Assembly: GCA_903930435.1 (NCBI GenBank)
Contig: CAIYYN010000068.1
Coordinates: forward strand, 29,018 to 93,017
DNA from: an uncultured Hyphomicrobiales bacterium
Lineage (GTDB): Bacteria; Pseudomonadota; Alphaproteobacteria; Rhizobiales; Ancalomicrobiaceae
Direction: 5' to 3'
Length of the DNA stretch: 64,000 nucleotides
Within the stretch, counting starts at the first letter, position 1. Every line of letters begins with the position of its first letter. Under the pieces are notes generated by a model that was not told where the DNA came from, made no database searches, and saw only the letters and a program-made list of their open reading frames with translations. The translations under genes were made by a program, and so were the position numbers. Positions 56,989 through 64,000 of this stretch are shown one piece after another.

Positions 56989-57543
56989 CTAGTCCGGATA
57001 AGGACAATATTTTCCGTCATCATCGATTGTCATAAGATAGAACTTCCCTAGAAGATGATGAATTTCACCATCGTGAGATCCAGTTTCCGGAAAGAATTCG
57101 CGATTAATGTCACTTAGATTTTTGACGGGCTCGTATACCAGAACCCGACCGAACGGCTCGCCCGGATCCATTGTATGCACGACTCGTTCCCAACAGATCA
57201 AGACACGCTCCGAACCCTGCTTGGAAGCATACGTTGGGTACATGATAGCAAGATGAGACAAGTCTATAACTATCGCAGCGTTTATCCAAATAATATATAC
57301 CATCAAAATAGATAATACAGATTCGACTATTTTTGAAAATATCCTCAGAATTAAATTTCGTATTATAGACAGAATCGAAAAAATCAACCAAATGAAAATG
57401 ATGATGACGAGTAAAACAATAATAAAATCCGGCACAGAACTATCAACAATTTGACCATCACGGATCATCAACAAAAATCTAATATATAGCGATATCAAAA
57501 TCGCAGCGGGAAACCGAAAACTACGAAGAAAATTCAATAGCAT
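56989..57543 (-). CDS. AT-rich orphan membrane protein
   Basis: Protein of 184 residues with two or three strongly hydrophobic segments between residues 40 and 100 (FIIVLLVIIIFIWLIFSILS and VLSILMVYIIWINAAIVIDL) and a soluble, charged C-terminal domain (about 105-184). I do not recognise a family. Base composition is far more AT-rich than any gene nearby, and flanking sequence is AT-rich too, which suggests horizontal acquisition. No clear ribosome-binding site is seen. Confidence 0.6.
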   Translation of the reverse strand: MLLNFLRSFRFPAAILISLYIRFLLMIRDGQIVDSSVPDFIIVLLVIIIFIWLIFSILSIIRNLILRIFSKIVESVLSILMVYIIWINAAIVIDLSHLAIMYPTYASKQGSERVLICWERVVHTMDPGEPFGRVLVYEPVKNLSDINREFFPETGSHDGEIHHLLGKFYLMTIDDDGKYCPYPD

Positions 57544-57890
57544 TTCGAAATGCTCATAAATATAAAAATGCTCAGATTAGGTCACTATGATTTCAAACGG
57601 CAGGATCTCTGTTTTAGATAAGCGCAATCGCCTAACCATCGCATTGAAATCATTGAACCATGTCACAAGCTTCTCACTCAGACTCTCAGATTACTAATAC
57701 TCATCTAATTTTTCAACGTATATTTTTTAAACACACTCAGATATAGTATTACATAGAAAGTCAGTCATTCATCATGATCAATAAACATCGCATGACTCAT
57801 TGGAATAATGGATCCCGGCATCCGCCGGGATGACAAATCGACCACCCCTTGCTTCGAATACCTAAGGCAAAGCGACGCCGCGCACGCGCC
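57544..57890. other. AT-rich intergenic region with REP-like repeat
   Basis: About 350 bases. 57544-57805 is AT-rich and continues the low-GC composition of the orphan gene; it holds no gene I can support. A single REP-like unit sits at 57809-57840. Confidence 0.6.
57809..57840. repeat. Single copy of the REP-like repeat
   Basis: Matches one 33-base arm of the inverted repeat at 34356-34388 with two substitutions (GGCATCC for GGCCTCC, ACAAAT for ACAGAT). It retains the ATCCCGGC/GCCGGGAT palindrome. Confidence 0.85.
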
Positions 57891-59303
57891 TCACCCCAGC
57901 ACTTTCCCCGGATTGAAGATGCTGTCGGGATCGAGGGCGTGCTTGATCTTGCGCATGAGGTCGAGGCCGACTTCACCGTGTTCCTTTGCCATATATTTGA
58001 TCTTGCCTTCGCCGACGCCATGTTCGCCCGTGCAGGTGCCACCCATCTCGAGGGCGCGATGCACGAGGCGCTCGATCACGATCTTGACGCGCGCTACCTC
58101 GTCGGCATCATCCATCATGATCAGCGGCGACAGATGGAAATTGCCGTCACCGACGTGGCCAACAATCGGCGCAATGATGCCCATCTCGGCGATATCGGCT
58201 TGCGTTGCCTCGATGCAATCGGCCAGCCGCGAGATCGGCACACAGACGTCGGTTGCGATCGACTTGGCACCGGGCCGGAAGCTCATCGAGGCCCAGTAGA
58301 CATCATGGCGGGCCTGCCAGAGCTTGGAGCGTTCTTCCGGCTTCGTCGTCCACTGGAACGGTCCGCCGCCGAAGTCAGTTGCAATTTCGCCAAAGCGCGT
58401 CGATTGCTCGGAGACACCGGCTTCGGTGCCATGGAACTCGAGCATCAGGAGCGGACTTTCGGGCAAGGTGAGCTTTGAATAGGCATTCACAGCCTTCACC
58501 TGCATCACGTCCAACAGTTCGATCCGGGCGACCGGAATGCCGGACTGAATCGTCAGGATCACAGCGTCCGCCGCAGCCTTCACGGTCGGGAAGGTACAGA
58601 CGCCGCCTGAGATCGCCTCTGGAATGCCCTGCAGCCGGATCGTCAACTGCGTAATGATCCCGAGCGTGCCTTCCGATCCGACGAACAGGCGCGTGAGATC
58701 ATAGCCCGCCGACGATTTCTTCGCCCGCGTCGCGGTAGTAACGACCGAGCCGTCAGCGGTGACGACGCGCATCGACAGGACGTTGTCCTTCATCGTGCCG
58801 TAGCGGACGGCATTGGTGCCTGACGCGCGCGTTGCGGCCATGCCGCCGAGCGAGGCATCTGCACCGGGATCGATGGGGAAAAACAGACCGGTATCGCGCA
58901 GGGATTCATTGAGGAATTTGCGCGTCACACCCGGTTCGATCACTACGTCGAGATCCTCGGCATGCACCTCGATGATCCGGTTCATGCGTGACACATCGAT
59001 ACAAATGCCGCCGACAGGAGCGTTGATATGGCCTTCGAGCGAGGTGCCGGTCCCGTACGGAATGACAGGCACCTTGTGTTCGGCGCACACCTTGACGATG
59101 TCGACAACCTCCGCCTCGCTTTCAGCATAGACCACGGCATCAGCCGGTTCATTCGGCAGCCACGTCAGGATATTGGCATGCTGTTCGCGCACGATGGCCG
59201 CTGTCGACAATCGGTCGCCAAAGCGCTGCTTCAGGATCGAGACGGCGGTCGCCACCGAAGCGGGATCAGGGCGGGCGAGAGTGGCGGTTGTTTCTACGGA
59301 CAC
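57891..59303 (-). CDS. FAD-binding oxidase, D-lactate dehydrogenase/GlcD family
   Basis: Flavoprotein of about 470 residues oxidising D-2-hydroxy acids such as D-lactate or glycolate and feeding electrons to a cytochrome or quinone. The FAD_binding_4 motifs VIPYGTGTSLEGHI and PGADASLGGMAATRASGT are followed by a GlcD C-terminal domain ending in the metal/FAD signature GGTCTGEHGVGEGK. The GTG at 59303 has AAAGG 8 bases upstream; an ATG at 59336 has none. It stands alone before the GST gene, so there are no glcE/glcF partners, favouring a single-subunit D-lactate dehydrogenase. Confidence 0.9.
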   Translation of the reverse strand: MSVETTATLARPDPASVATAVSILKQRFGDRLSTAAIVREQHANILTWLPNEPADAVVYAESEAEVVDIVKVCAEHKVPVIPYGTGTSLEGHINAPVGGICIDVSRMNRIIEVHAEDLDVVIEPGVTRKFLNESLRDTGLFFPIDPGADASLGGMAATRASGTNAVRYGTMKDNVLSMRVVTADGSVVTTATRAKKSSAGYDLTRLFVGSEGTLGIITQLTIRLQGIPEAISGGVCTFPTVKAAADAVILTIQSGIPVARIELLDVMQVKAVNAYSKLTLPESPLLMLEFHGTEAGVSEQSTRFGEIATDFGGGPFQWTTKPEERSKLWQARHDVYWASMSFRPGAKSIATDVCVPISRLADCIEATQADIAEMGIIAPIVGHVGDGNFHLSPLIMMDDADEVARVKIVIERLVHRALEMGGTCTGEHGVGEGKIKYMAKEHGEVGLDLMRKIKHALDPDSIFNPGKVLG

Positions 59304-59401
59304 GGCATGGACCTTTCGGCGGAGTCTTTGATGCATTAAAATTGGCGCGTACGAGTATCAGGCTACCCCTCATCCGGCAGAAGATATCCAAAATGCCGAA
59401 C

Positions 59402-60034
59402 TCACCCCTTCGGTGCTGTCGGCATCAGGTCATAGGGGCCTTTCCAACCCGGTAAGTCGTAAATCCGCTTCGCCCAGGCCGTAATGTTCGGGAACATGGC
59501 GGGCACGTCGAGACCGGTTTCTTCCTTGTAATAGACGTAACCGGCCAATGAGAAGTCAGCGATGGTCGGGCGACCGCCGACAAGCCAGTCTTCCTTGCCA
59601 AGGTGCGTCTCGACGATCTTGTAGGCCGCGATCGTCCGGTTCTTCAGGAACTCGATGGCGCCGGGATCACCTGTCTTGGCGATGCCGACGAGGAAGCGCA
59701 AGGTGGCGAAATAGCTGGTGAACTTGTGATTATCGTAGAACATCCAGCGCAGGATTTCGCGACGCTCATGCGCGTCCTTCGGGCCGAATTTTCCTATAAC
59801 GTCGGCCAGATAATCCAGGATCACGCCAGACTGGGTCAGGATCAGCCCGTTGTGTTCGAGAACCGGGGCTTCCCCCATCTCATTCAGGTTGGCGCGATAT
59901 TCCGGCGTTCGCGTCTCACCTTTCAGGAAGCCGACAAACGCCGGTTCCCAATCACAACCGGACAGTTCCAGCATCAGGGCGACCTTGTAGGAATTGCCGC
60001 TTTCACCGAAGCAATGCAGCTTGAACTCTGCCAT
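59402..60034 (-). CDS. Glutathione S-transferase family protein
   Basis: Cytosolic GST of 210 residues. The N-terminal thioredoxin-like domain shows LHCFGESGNSYKVALMLELS with the active-site serine region and GEAPVLEHNGLILTQSGVIL (cis-Pro and ligand-binding E/Q-S). The C-terminal helical domain has the N-capping RPTIADFSLAGYV. Start ATG at 60034. It is 34 bases after the aminopeptidase P stop on the same strand. Substrate unknown. Confidence 0.93.
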   Translation of the reverse strand: MAEFKLHCFGESGNSYKVALMLELSGCDWEPAFVGFLKGETRTPEYRANLNEMGEAPVLEHNGLILTQSGVILDYLADVIGKFGPKDAHERREILRWMFYDNHKFTSYFATLRFLVGIAKTGDPGAIEFLKNRTIAAYKIVETHLGKEDWLVGGRPTIADFSLAGYVYYKEETGLDVPAMFPNITAWAKRIYDLPGWKGPYDLMPTAPKG

Positions 60035-60068
60035 TTACCGAATCCTCCCGACGTCTTGTCTTTTTTAT

Positions 60069-61907
60069 CTAGAGCGGTGCCGTTGCCGTATTCAACCATG
60101 CCGTTTCCGTTGCATCCAGATACGGGCCGATCATGGCAGCTACGCGTGCGTGGTACGCATTGATCCAGTTGACCTCCGCGCGTGTCAGCAGTGATGATTC
60201 GATCAATCGGCGATCAATCGGGACAAGCGTCAAAGTCTCGAAGCCCAGCATCGGACGGTCGCCGCCTTCGATCATCTCGGGCGGCGTGACGATCACAAGA
60301 TTTTCGATGCGGATGCCCCAGGCACCGGTCTTGTAGTAGCCGGGTTCGTCCGAAATGATCATGCCCGGTTCCAGCGCAACACTTGCCCGCTTGGAGATAT
60401 TCTGGGGGCCTTCATGCACGGCGAGATAGCTGCCGATGCCGTGGCCGGTGCCATGGTCATAATCGAGACCGGCGGACCACAGACTGATCCGCGCCAGCAC
60501 ATCGAGTTGGTGCCCGGTTGTGCCTTTGGGGAACCGCGCCGAGGCGATCGCCAGCGTGCCCTTCAGAACCCGCGTGAACCGATCGCGCATTTCAGCGCTC
60601 GGCGTGCCGACGCACAGCGTGCGGGTGATATCGGTCGTGCCATCGCGGTATTGGGCACCGGAATCGAGCAGAAACAGGCTGTCCTGATCCACCTTCCGAT
60701 TCGTGGCCGCACTGACACGGTAATGCACGATCGCACCATTCGGTCCGGCACCAGAGATCGTGGAAAACGAGAGGTCCAACAATTTGCCGCGCTCGCCATC
60801 CATGCGGACGCCTGTCTCGGCGCGGAACTGCTCGAGCGCCTTGCAGACCGCTATTTCATCCAGAGTGCCCTGGGTCGAATTGGCATCAAACCAGGCGAGA
60901 AACCGCGTGACGGCCACGCCATCGCGCAAATGTGAAGCACGGGCACCGGCCAGCTCAGCCGCGTTCTTGGTGGCCTTCGGCTGACGGCAGGGATCATCGG
61001 CTTCGATGAGGCTGGCACCGGCGGCTGTCAGGCGCGTCGCGATGGCAGCCGACACCCACACGGGATCAACCATGACAGAGGCACCCGTCGCCCCAAGCTC
61101 ATCGAGCGCTGGCAGGAACGCGTCAAATGGGCGGAGATCAACGTGGGCCGACAGATGCTCGCGGGCAGTGGCATCAAGCTTGGTCGGATTGATGAAGAGA
61201 ATGGGCTTAGCGGTCGCAAACAGGATCGCGTAAGACAGTGCGAGCGGCGTGTGCGGCACATCGCTGCCGCGCATGTTGAAGGCCCAGGCAATGGAATCCG
61301 GTTGCGTCAGGATGGCAGCATTGGCGCTTTTGGCCGCGAGTGTTTTCGCCAGACGTTGAAGCTTGGAGGCAACATCTTCCCCGGCAAATTCGAGCGGCTG
61401 AACCGTCACCGGACCAACGGGTGCGGCGGGGCGATCCGACCAGACAGCATCAACGGGATTGACGGCAACCGGAACCAGTGCCGCCCCATTGGCCAAGACG
61501 GCCTCCTGCAGCCGGGCAAGACCCGACATCGTATGCAGCATCGGGTCGTAGCCGATTCGATCCTCAGGTCCGGCGTGGGCCTTCAGCCAATCGAGTACCG
61601 GCATATCCTCTATGCCTACCGGCGTAAACGCAGTGGTATCCACCTGCGCCCGGACTTGCAGCGTGTAGCGGCCATCAACGAAAATGGCTGTCTCCGACGC
61701 CGTCAAGACCGCCGTGCCAGCCGATCCGGTAAAGCCGGTCAGCCAACCAAGCCGTTCTGCCGATGGCGGGACGTATTCGCCCTGGTGCTCATCGGCGCGC
61801 GGCACGATAAATCCGGTTAACCCCTGCCGCGCCAGTTCGGCCCGAAGCAGCTTGAGGCGTCCGGGGCCAAGGGACGGATTGGCAACATCATCGAAGCTCT
61901 GAAACAT
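60069..61907 (-). CDS. Xaa-Pro aminopeptidase (aminopeptidase P family)
   Basis: M24-family dinuclear metallopeptidase of 612 residues, the long three-domain type known from eukaryotes and alphaproteobacteria. The metal ligands are in LLDSGAQYRDGTTDITRT (two Asp), DHGTGHGIGSYLAVHEGP (His) and ISDEPGYYKTGAWGIRIEN (two Glu). Two creatinase-like N-terminal domains precede them. Start ATG at 61907; it lies between GST and the first prmA, probably in one operon. Confidence 0.95.
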   Translation of the reverse strand: MFQSFDDVANPSLGPGRLKLLRAELARQGLTGFIVPRADEHQGEYVPPSAERLGWLTGFTGSAGTAVLTASETAIFVDGRYTLQVRAQVDTTAFTPVGIEDMPVLDWLKAHAGPEDRIGYDPMLHTMSGLARLQEAVLANGAALVPVAVNPVDAVWSDRPAAPVGPVTVQPLEFAGEDVASKLQRLAKTLAAKSANAAILTQPDSIAWAFNMRGSDVPHTPLALSYAILFATAKPILFINPTKLDATAREHLSAHVDLRPFDAFLPALDELGATGASVMVDPVWVSAAIATRLTAAGASLIEADDPCRQPKATKNAAELAGARASHLRDGVAVTRFLAWFDANSTQGTLDEIAVCKALEQFRAETGVRMDGERGKLLDLSFSTISGAGPNGAIVHYRVSAATNRKVDQDSLFLLDSGAQYRDGTTDITRTLCVGTPSAEMRDRFTRVLKGTLAIASARFPKGTTGHQLDVLARISLWSAGLDYDHGTGHGIGSYLAVHEGPQNISKRASVALEPGMIISDEPGYYKTGAWGIRIENLVIVTPPEMIEGGDRPMLGFETLTLVPIDRRLIESSLLTRAEVNWINAYHARVAAMIGPYLDATETAWLNTATAPL

Positions 61908-61966
61908 GGCAGTGACTTTAGGCTGGCGTGACCGAAAAGGGCAATGACGAATTTAGAGGGCGCGTT

Positions 61967-62848
61967 TCAGCCGCGACCGAGCACAAGCGCGAGCCATTCA
62001 TCTTCCTGCAAAGACCATTTGAGATAGAGGCCCTGCATCCGGTAAGCGGACAGAACCCGCGCGCGGTCCGTCACCCGCAGGCCCGACAGAACAATGGTCG
62101 CATCATGGGTGATCGCCTTGGCAATCGGACGGGCCAGTCGCGTCAGGGGACGAGCGAGGATATTGGCAACAACGAGATCATAGGGCGCGCGCTCTTCAAT
62201 ACGGCGATGCGCCATGCCGGTTGCGGTCAGCGTTTCAATGAAGGGGCCAACGCCGTTCAGATCAGCATTCTGGCGCGCGATCCTCGTTGCGACGGGATCA
62301 ATATCGGTCGCAAGAACGCGTGTCCCCTGCATTTCGGCAATGGCAATCGCCAGAAGGCCGGTTCCGGTACCAACATCAATTGGCCGGAAATAATGACGCT
62401 TGGCGAGCAGGCGATCCAGCGCCGCCAGACAAACGCGGGTCGTTGCGTGATGGCCCGTGCCAAAGGCCAGTTCGGCGTCGATCTCGATACCGCGCGCATT
62501 GACCGGCACCCGGGCCCGATCATGACTGCCGTGGACATAAAAGCGGCCCACTGGAACGGGTTTGCGGATTTCCTCGGAGACGGCGATCCAGTTGGTCGTG
62601 TCATCCAGGACAGTGACCTTGACGTCGATCGTGGTGCCTTCGTCGCCAAGGGCTTCGCGGACTAGGGCTTCGGCGTCTTCCGGCTCGACGTCGAAGATGA
62701 TGGTGTCGACGGTCCAGTGCCTCGAATAGGGCGGCGTTTCTTCACGCGTTACGGGATAGCCGTCAAACTCGAAGGCCTCTTCGAGGATCGCCGCAAGGCG
62801 CTTGGCTTCAAATCGACCCGCTTCGAGACGGACTTGGCAGGTTGGCAT
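61967..62848 (-). CDS. PrmA-type ribosomal protein L11 methyltransferase, copy A
   Basis: SAM-dependent methyltransferase of 293 residues resembling PrmA, which trimethylates ribosomal protein L11. Motif I is DVGTGTGLLAIAIAEM, with FGTGHHATTRVCLAAL before it and the PrmA signature LVVANILARPLTRLA after. The N-terminal substrate-recognition domain is present. Its start is 26 bases after the stop of copy B. A second, diverged PrmA next to it is unusual. Confidence 0.9.
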   Translation of the reverse strand: MPTCQVRLEAGRFEAKRLAAILEEAFEFDGYPVTREETPPYSRHWTVDTIIFDVEPEDAEALVREALGDEGTTIDVKVTVLDDTTNWIAVSEEIRKPVPVGRFYVHGSHDRARVPVNARGIEIDAELAFGTGHHATTRVCLAALDRLLAKRHYFRPIDVGTGTGLLAIAIAEMQGTRVLATDIDPVATRIARQNADLNGVGPFIETLTATGMAHRRIEERAPYDLVVANILARPLTRLARPIAKAITHDATIVLSGLRVTDRARVLSAYRMQGLYLKWSLQEDEWLALVLGRG

Positions 62849-62874
62849 GGGAGAGCCTCAGACGGAGTGAAACG

Positions 62875-63783
62875 TTATGGCTTCAGGAAAACAAGCGACG
62901 ACCATTCCTTTGCCCGGTATCGGTACTGAAAGACAAGTCCCCGCTGCGAATAGACCGATTGCATGCGCGCTTCTTCGCCGATTCTGAGGCCTGCGATGAT
63001 CAGAACAGCCTGCGGGGCCATCGCCGCAACGATGTCGTTCGCCATCGCAGTCAAGGGCGCAGGCAGAATATTGGCAAGCACGAGATCAAAGGGACGCGCC
63101 GCGCGAATGGAGGGGTGACGCAGACCATCGGCCAGCGCGATTTTCAACCGGCCATTCATGCCGTTGCCGCGGGCGTTGAGGTCCGTCATGGCCACGGCGA
63201 CAGGCTCGATATCCGAGGCGACAATATGCGCAGACGGGACGACTTTTGCCGCAGCTAGGGCCAGAAGCCCTGTCCCGGTGCCCAGATCAAGAATCCGGCG
63301 CGGAGTCCGGCATTTTAGCAGCGCATCGAGTGCAGTCAGCGACAGAAAGGTCGAGGCATGGTCACCGGTCCCGAAAGCTGTTGATGCCTCGATGATCAGA
63401 TCTGTGCGACGGCGCTGGCTGGCTGCGGGTTGATTGTGTTCACCAAAGACGCGAAACCGACCAGCTGTGATCGGCGGCAACTGATCCAGTTCGAGTTCAC
63501 TCCAATCATCGGCATCCAGCGGGCGCAACTGAAATCCGGCGAAAGCCGCGATCAGATCATCAGCAGAAATATCGTCGCGGGCTGCAAAGGCGTCTGTCAG
63601 CGCATCAATGAGCCTGTCTGGATCGACCTGATCGGGAAAATAGGCTTCCAGTCCCCACTGGCCATTGCCGAGGTCGAAGGCACCGGCAGCATCCGCCGCA
63701 AGGCGCGAGCCCTCGGCAAGCTCATCGGCAATGGCAGTCGCGACGACAGCCGGTGCGGTCAGGGTGAGGAGATAGCTCGGCAT
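62875..63783 (-). CDS. PrmA-type ribosomal protein L11 methyltransferase, copy B
   Basis: Second PrmA-like protein, 302 residues from the start MPSYLLTLTAP at 63783 (a longer start at 63855 adds 24 residues of no evident homology). Motif I is DLGTGTGLLALAAAKV, with AFGTGDHASTFLSLTAL before and LVLANILPAPLTAMA after, all PrmA features. Compared with copy A, one histidine in FGTG(H/D)H differs. It heads a minus-strand series copyB - copyA - aminopeptidase P - GST. Which copy is the true L11 enzyme is undecided. Confidence 0.9.
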   Translation of the reverse strand: MPSYLLTLTAPAVVATAIADELAEGSRLAADAAGAFDLGNGQWGLEAYFPDQVDPDRLIDALTDAFAARDDISADDLIAAFAGFQLRPLDADDWSELELDQLPPITAGRFRVFGEHNQPAASQRRRTDLIIEASTAFGTGDHASTFLSLTALDALLKCRTPRRILDLGTGTGLLALAAAKVVPSAHIVASDIEPVAVAMTDLNARGNGMNGRLKIALADGLRHPSIRAARPFDLVLANILPAPLTAMANDIVAAMAPQAVLIIAGLRIGEEARMQSVYSQRGLVFQYRYRAKEWSSLVFLKP

Positions 63784-63918
63784 CAAATCCGATCCGGTTG
63801 GCAGGTGAGAGACTTGTGCCCGCAGGCCCCATCTCAGGCAAGCCCAATGCGCCAAACGCGAGACAAATTCTGCCCCCGAGACCTAGGGCTCGTTGACAAA
63901 TAGGATTTGGAGCGCGGT

Positions 63919-64000
63919 ATGAGCGAAAATCGTCCAGATTCAGGAGAAAATGCGCAGGCTGGGTTATCCCCAGTCAAGCGTTTTCGACACCAAGCTGGGC
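63919..64000 (+). CDS. Start of an unidentified gene, cut by window edge
   Basis: ATG at 63919 with GGAG at 63909-63912, six bases before it. 27 codons are visible (MSENRPDSGENAQAG and on), open to the window end and divergent from the prmA pair. Too little is seen to name it. Confidence 0.5.
   Translation, partial: MSENRPDSGENAQAGLSPVKRFRHQAG

Overview
The window looks like chromosomal DNA from an alphaproteobacterium, most likely of the order Hyphomicrobiales (Rhizobiales). The evidence is: a circularly permuted two-piece tmRNA with tag ANDNYAPVAVAA; an alpha-type SspB; the gene order thyA - GNAT - folA - hflK - hflC - DUF2065 - Do protease; DUF4169 followed by a ribbon-helix-helix gene; and leuA and ilvI leaders that read like amino-acid attenuators. 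I cannot name the genus from sequence alone. Genes are GC-rich, while several intergenic stretches and one orphan gene near 57 kb are strikingly AT-rich.

Layout. 0-4.1 kb: the 3'-truncated end of a CobW-type metallochaperone GTPase (minus), then an acyl-CoA cassette of two CaiB/BaiF CoA-transferases flanking an enoyl-CoA hydratase. 4.1-7.1 kb: MscL, an N-carbamoyl-D-amino-acid hydrolase with the exact E47/K127/C172 triad, and an orphan TadG-like pilus protein. 7.5-17.9 kb: a catabolic island made of a two-subunit aconitase-X enzyme (probable cis-3-hydroxyproline dehydratase), divergent from a three-subunit 2Fe-2S/FAD amine dehydrogenase (HcnABC / opine oxidase / D-hydroxyproline dehydrogenase family) and a complete five-gene peptide/opine-type ABC transporter. 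An AGE-family sugar epimerase runs into its end tail to tail.

19-31 kb: a chemoreceptor, leuA with a leucine-rich leader peptide, tRNA-Lys(CTT), DUF805, divergent oxyR/katG, a GINT1-like glycosyltransferase-family protein with a methyltransferase, and an overlapping DUF4160/DUF2442 pair that resembles a toxin-antitoxin module. 31.6-41.9 kb: ilvI (with LIVV leader peptide, alternative stem and intrinsic terminator) and ilvH, a perfect 33-bp inverted repeat, panC, pdxJ, a polytopic membrane protein, a TetR regulator, ilvC, a NUDIX-like protein and a PhzF-like protein. Leucine, isoleucine and valine synthesis (leuA, ilvI, ilvH, ilvC) and pantothenate synthesis (panC, which shares the ketoisovalerate branch) therefore sit within about 20 kb.

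41.9-64 kb: a FeeM/autoinducer-synthase-like acyltransferase, miaA, serB, the envelope protease cluster (Do protease, DUF2065, HflC, HflK), folA/thyA, ssrA followed directly by its tag-recognition adaptor sspB, DUF4169, a ribbon-helix-helix gene with no ordinary start codon, a giant AsmA protein, an AT-rich orphan membrane gene, a D-lactate/glycolate-type FAD oxidase, a GST, aminopeptidase P, and two tandem PrmA-type ribosomal protein L11 methyltransferases. A new plus-strand gene begins at the right edge.

The parts most worth following up are the AcnX plus three-subunit dehydrogenase plus transporter island, the two branched-chain amino acid attenuators, the DUF4160/DUF2442 pair with a promoter-proximal inverted repeat, the start-less RHH gene, and the doubled prmA. 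I saw no CRISPR array, rRNA, insertion sequence or prophage.
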